From an uncultured Muribaculum sp. (GTDB lineage: Bacteria; Bacteroidota; Bacteroidia; Bacteroidales; Muribaculaceae): a stretch of DNA of 24,758 nt. Below, in pieces: positions 22,733 to 24,758 of the stretch. The notes below the pieces were generated by a model, which had not been told where the DNA came from, searched no databases, and saw only the letters and a list, made by a program, of their open reading frames with translations. Each line of letters begins with the position of its first letter. Position 1 is the first letter of the stretch. A program made the position numbers and the translations under genes. The DNA lies in the NCBI GenBank assembly GCA_910578835.1, contig CAJTSK010000035.1, positions 1 to 24,758 on the forward strand, given 5' to 3'.

Positions 22733-23950
22733 TTAGCGCAGCAACAGCGACGCATCGCCGTAGCTGAGAAAACGGTAGTCGCCGTCGAGGGCGAAGTCGT
22801 ACATCGGTCGCCAGTCACCGCCGATAAATGCCGACACAAGCAGGAGCAGGGTGGATTTGGGCTGGTGGAAATTGGTCACGATGCCATTGACAATCTTGAA
22901 GTCGTAGCCGGGGGCGATGATGATGCGCGTGGATGCGAGCAGAGTCTTCGAGCCTGTGGAGTCGAGCCACGCGGTAAGAGCCGACAGAGCCTCTCCACGC
23001 GACAGGTGTGGGTGGTCAGCATTGTAGGGATACCATTGCGGTACCTCGCCGTTCCATTTGCCGCTGCTTACAAGACATCCTATGTGGTAGAGGCTTTCGA
23101 GGGTGCGTACCGAGGTGGTGCCTACCGCTATCACAGGGCGGTCGGTGGCGGCAAGCTCCATGATGAGGTCACGGCTTACGGCGATAAACTCGCTGTGCAT
23201 GTCATGCTCGCCGATTGAGTCGCTTTTTACCGGCTGGAAGGTGCCTGCGCCTACATGTAGAGTCAGCTCCCGGCGTTCCATGCCTGCCGCGTCGATGTCG
23301 CGCAACACCGCGTCGGTGAAATGTAGCCCGGCGGTGGGGGCGGCAACGGAGCCGTCGATGTGACTGAACACGGTCTGATAGTCGCTGGAGTCACTTGGCT
23401 CGGTATCGCGGTTGAGGTAAGGGGGTATGGGGATTTCACCCGCTGCCGATATAATCTGAGAGAATGTCACGTCGCTGTTGTCCCAGCTGAAGCTGATTAC
23501 CGAGGCATTTCCCTCGCGTGACTCGCGGGTTGCGGTAAGAGTCACGGTCATGCCGTCGATGTCGAGAGTCATGTCAAGCCCTCCCGATTTCCATCGCTTG
23601 GAATTGCCCACGAAACATAGCCACGAGCAGCTGTCGGTGGAGGCAAAGCTCACCGCATAATCTACGGGGGTGACCGGCTCCAGACAGAATATCTCGATTG
23701 TGGCGCCACCTCCCGGCTTGCGGAAGCGCAGGCGCGCGTTGATTACACGTGTATTATTATATATGAGTAGCGACCGGGAGGGTAAAAGACCCGGAAGCTC
23801 GTCAAATACGCGGGTACTTAGCTCCCCGTCGGGATTGCGCACCAGCAGTTTGCACTTGTCGCGCTCCTGAAGCGGGTGCTTGGCTATCCGTTCGTCAGGT
23901 AGGGGATAGTCGTAATCTTCGATACGTATATCGGCAACGTTTGTATTCAT
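22733..23950 (-). CDS. queA: S-adenosylmethionine:tRNA ribosyltransferase-isomerase
   Basis: QueA transfers the ribosyl group of S-adenosylmethionine to preQ1 in the anticodon of tRNAs for Asp, Asn, His and Tyr, giving epoxyqueuosine. Family motifs are visible: DYDYPLPDERIAKHP (12-26), LLIYNNTRVINARL (61-74), EIPIPPYLNR (172-181), YQTVFS (191-196), SVAAPTAGLHFT (201-212) and GTTSVRTLES. At 405 residues it is longer than the common form of about 350, with extra sequence near 95-165 and before the C-terminus; a longer form is known to me from Bacteroidetes. Its ATG overlaps the stop of the HEPN gene by 4 nt (ATGA). No other queuosine gene is in the window. Confidence 0.95.
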   Translation of the reverse strand: MNTNVADIRIEDYDYPLPDERIAKHPLQERDKCKLLVRNPDGELSTRVFDELPGLLPSRSLLIYNNTRVINARLRFRKPGGGATIEIFCLEPVTPVDYAVSFASTDSCSWLCFVGNSKRWKSGGLDMTLDIDGMTVTLTATRESREGNASVISFSWDNSDVTFSQIISAAGEIPIPPYLNRDTEPSDSSDYQTVFSHIDGSVAAPTAGLHFTDAVLRDIDAAGMERRELTLHVGAGTFQPVKSDSIGEHDMHSEFIAVSRDLIMELAATDRPVIAVGTTSVRTLESLYHIGCLVSSGKWNGEVPQWYPYNADHPHLSRGEALSALTAWLDSTGSKTLLASTRIIIAPGYDFKIVNGIVTNFHQPKSTLLLLVSAFIGGDWRPMYDFALDGDYRFLSYGDASLLLR

Positions 23951-24645
23951 ATTGCAAATTTAGCTGTTATCTTATTGCATACCTGCTGTACATGATCAAG
24001 TCCATAAAGCAGCGAATGGCTGTCTATCCCCATCCACATAAAAAGCTTGTGCAGGTTTTGATAAGCATTGAGGATGTATGCAGTGCCGATTTGAGACTGT
24101 TTCCGGGCAAAACATATAGGCTCATGGTGGGCTATGCGGTTTCGCAGAATGTTGATGCCATCAAGTTCGTTGAATATATAGGCATTATTGTATTGCAGCT
24201 CTGCTGATGATCGTGGCTTATTCGGGAATATGCGGAGCAGAATTTGTCCGGTGGCGCGATACTGAGGATTGGCAAACATATATTTCCATACTCCGAACTC
24301 CATTTCGGCAAGAAGCTTATGATGGGAGTAATCTCCATTCCGGTATAGACGATTGTAGGTCTTGCTGATAATTCGTGCGCTGTCCCTGCAACCGGGAATG
24401 TCGAATATGCCTCCGGCTGATACCGAATCTCGCAGCCAGTTTTCTCCGAAGCGCGCTGTAAGCTGTCGGTCAACTGCATTTCTTAACGCCACTTCAAAGC
24501 AGCTTAATAAAGTGAATACTTCTTGTGAGAGATGTAGATTTAACCGATATAGCGACATTGCCTTTCGGGTATCATTGCCGCAGGCTGCAACATATCGGTC
24601 GAGCCTTTCCGGGGATAATATATTCTGGAAATCGGCGAATTTCAC
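23947..24645 (-). CDS. Abi-family HEPN protein (Abi_2 type), putative RNase
   Basis: The 232-residue protein matches the Abi_2 (AbiD/AbiF-like) pattern: an N-terminal LSPERLDRYV (10-19), LYRLNLHLSQEV (32-43), FEVALRNAVDRQL (50-62), and a C-terminal HEPN motif Rx4H in NILRNRIAHHEPI (Arg168, His173). HEPN nucleases cut RNA, and relatives act in phage abortive infection or as toxins; AbiF-type members have been linked to small RNA antitoxins. Cleavage by this protein is inference. The gene runs directly into queA with an ATGA overlap, an unusual partner for an Abi gene. No clear minus-strand promoter lies in the 113 nt upstream, which instead hold a plus-strand promoter. Confidence 0.85.
   Translation of the reverse strand: MKFADFQNILSPERLDRYVAACGNDTRKAMSLYRLNLHLSQEVFTLLSCFEVALRNAVDRQLTARFGENWLRDSVSAGGIFDIPGCRDSARIISKTYNRLYRNGDYSHHKLLAEMEFGVWKYMFANPQYRATGQILLRIFPNKPRSSAELQYNNAYIFNELDGINILRNRIAHHEPICFARKQSQIGTAYILNAYQNLHKLFMWMGIDSHSLLYGLDHVQQVCNKITAKFAI
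23955..23962 (-). promoter_or_regulatory. Possible internal -7 box just before queA
   Basis: TAAATTTG on the minus strand lies inside the last codons of the HEPN gene (encoding AKF). Its expected start would fall at or near the queA ATG (23950), giving a leaderless mRNA. No -33 box is found at the right distance, so chance within coding sequence is likely. Confidence 0.25.
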
Positions 24646-24673
24646 TTGTCTTACAATCTTTTATAGACCAGAA

Positions 24674-24705
24674 TTTGTTTTCTTTAAAAGAAAGCACTAC
24701 TTTTG
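24674..24705 (+). promoter_or_regulatory. Near-consensus plus-strand promoter with palindromic spacer
   Basis: TTTG (24674-24677), a 20-nt spacer and TACTTTTG (24698-24705) match both Bacteroidetes boxes and the usual spacing. It is the best promoter in the window. The spacer holds a perfect palindrome, TTTCTTTAAAAGAAA (24679-24693), a possible operator. It points away from the HEPN gene. Confidence 0.75.
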
Positions 24706-24716
24706 CAGTGTTGATT

Positions 24717-24758
24717 CCCGGTAGCCCCTGACTCGTCAAGCTATCGGGTTTAGTTTTT
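24717..24758 (+). terminator. Terminator-like hairpin at the window edge
   Basis: CCCGGTAGC (24717-24725) pairs with GCTATCGGG (24740-24748), 9 bp with one G-T wobble and a 14-nt loop. TTTAGTTTTT follows to the end of the window. It lies only 12 nt after the promoter's -7 box, so the RNA would be about 45-50 nt unless it is an attenuator in a longer leader. The T-run may continue past the edge. Confidence 0.6.

Noticed and set aside
24711..24758. tRNA gene at the right edge
   Set aside because: The hairpin with a T-tail lacks a T-loop GTTCGA and a cloverleaf layout.

Overview
The window looks like a chromosomal segment of a gut Bacteroidales bacterium, most likely of the Muribaculaceae (S24-7) group. 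The evidence is a SusC/SusD outer-membrane import pair with surface lipoproteins, repeated promoter boxes of the Bacteroidetes type (TAnnTTTG), a type-IX-like C-terminal tail on a secreted protein, and gene pairs familiar from this order. The family-level placement is inference. Every convincing protein gene lies on the minus strand. The plus strand carries only two apparent RNA transcription units.

Layout, left to right. Positions 1-450 hold no convincing protein gene. They hold a mosaic of palindromic repeats: two direct copies and one inverted copy of a two-hairpin element, a 44/45-base tandem repeat, and a long inverted repeat. A terminator at 404-447 ends the next gene. Positions 497-10054 are a SusC/SusD-type import locus, read right to left: SusC transporter, SusD lipoprotein, zinc metallohydrolase lipoprotein, DUF4302 lipoprotein, then, after a strong hairpin, a 619-residue secreted protein. 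No glycoside hydrolase, sulfatase or regulator is present, so a peptide- or glycopeptide-like substrate is more plausible than a plain polysaccharide. About 450 bp of AT-rich leader and promoter DNA follows.

Positions 10512-13937 hold menA (menaquinone synthesis), overlapped by an ABC-type ATPase fused to a TOPRIM-like DUF4435 domain, then a DUF2156 (LPG synthase C-domain-like) gene. Positions 13938-14401 contain divergent promoter DNA with a palindrome, a plus-strand transcription unit of about 250 nt ending in a strong intrinsic terminator (an orphan small RNA or small-ORF gene), and the fumarase terminator.

Positions 14402-19092 carry central metabolism: class I fumarase, then the beta and fused gamma-alpha subunits of a 2-oxoacid:ferredoxin oxidoreductase of 2-oxoglutarate type. 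These fit the branched, partly reductive TCA metabolism of anaerobic Bacteroidales. Positions 19213-22552 form a tight operon read aspartate aminotransferase, polyprenol-phosphate mannosyltransferase-like GT2, dihydroorotase. Positions 22733-24645 are queA (queuosine tRNA modification), overlapping by 4 nt an Abi-type HEPN ribonuclease gene. At the right edge a near-perfect plus-strand promoter is followed within about 15 nt by a terminator-like hairpin, suggesting a very short RNA or an attenuated leader beside the HEPN gene.

The items most worth a second look are the two plus-strand RNA units (14036-14290 and 24674-24758), the HEPN/queA coupling, the ATPase-TOPRIM gene overlapping menA, and the repeat family at the left edge. 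No search or folding program could be run. Family names come from recognising motifs, and structures were paired by eye.
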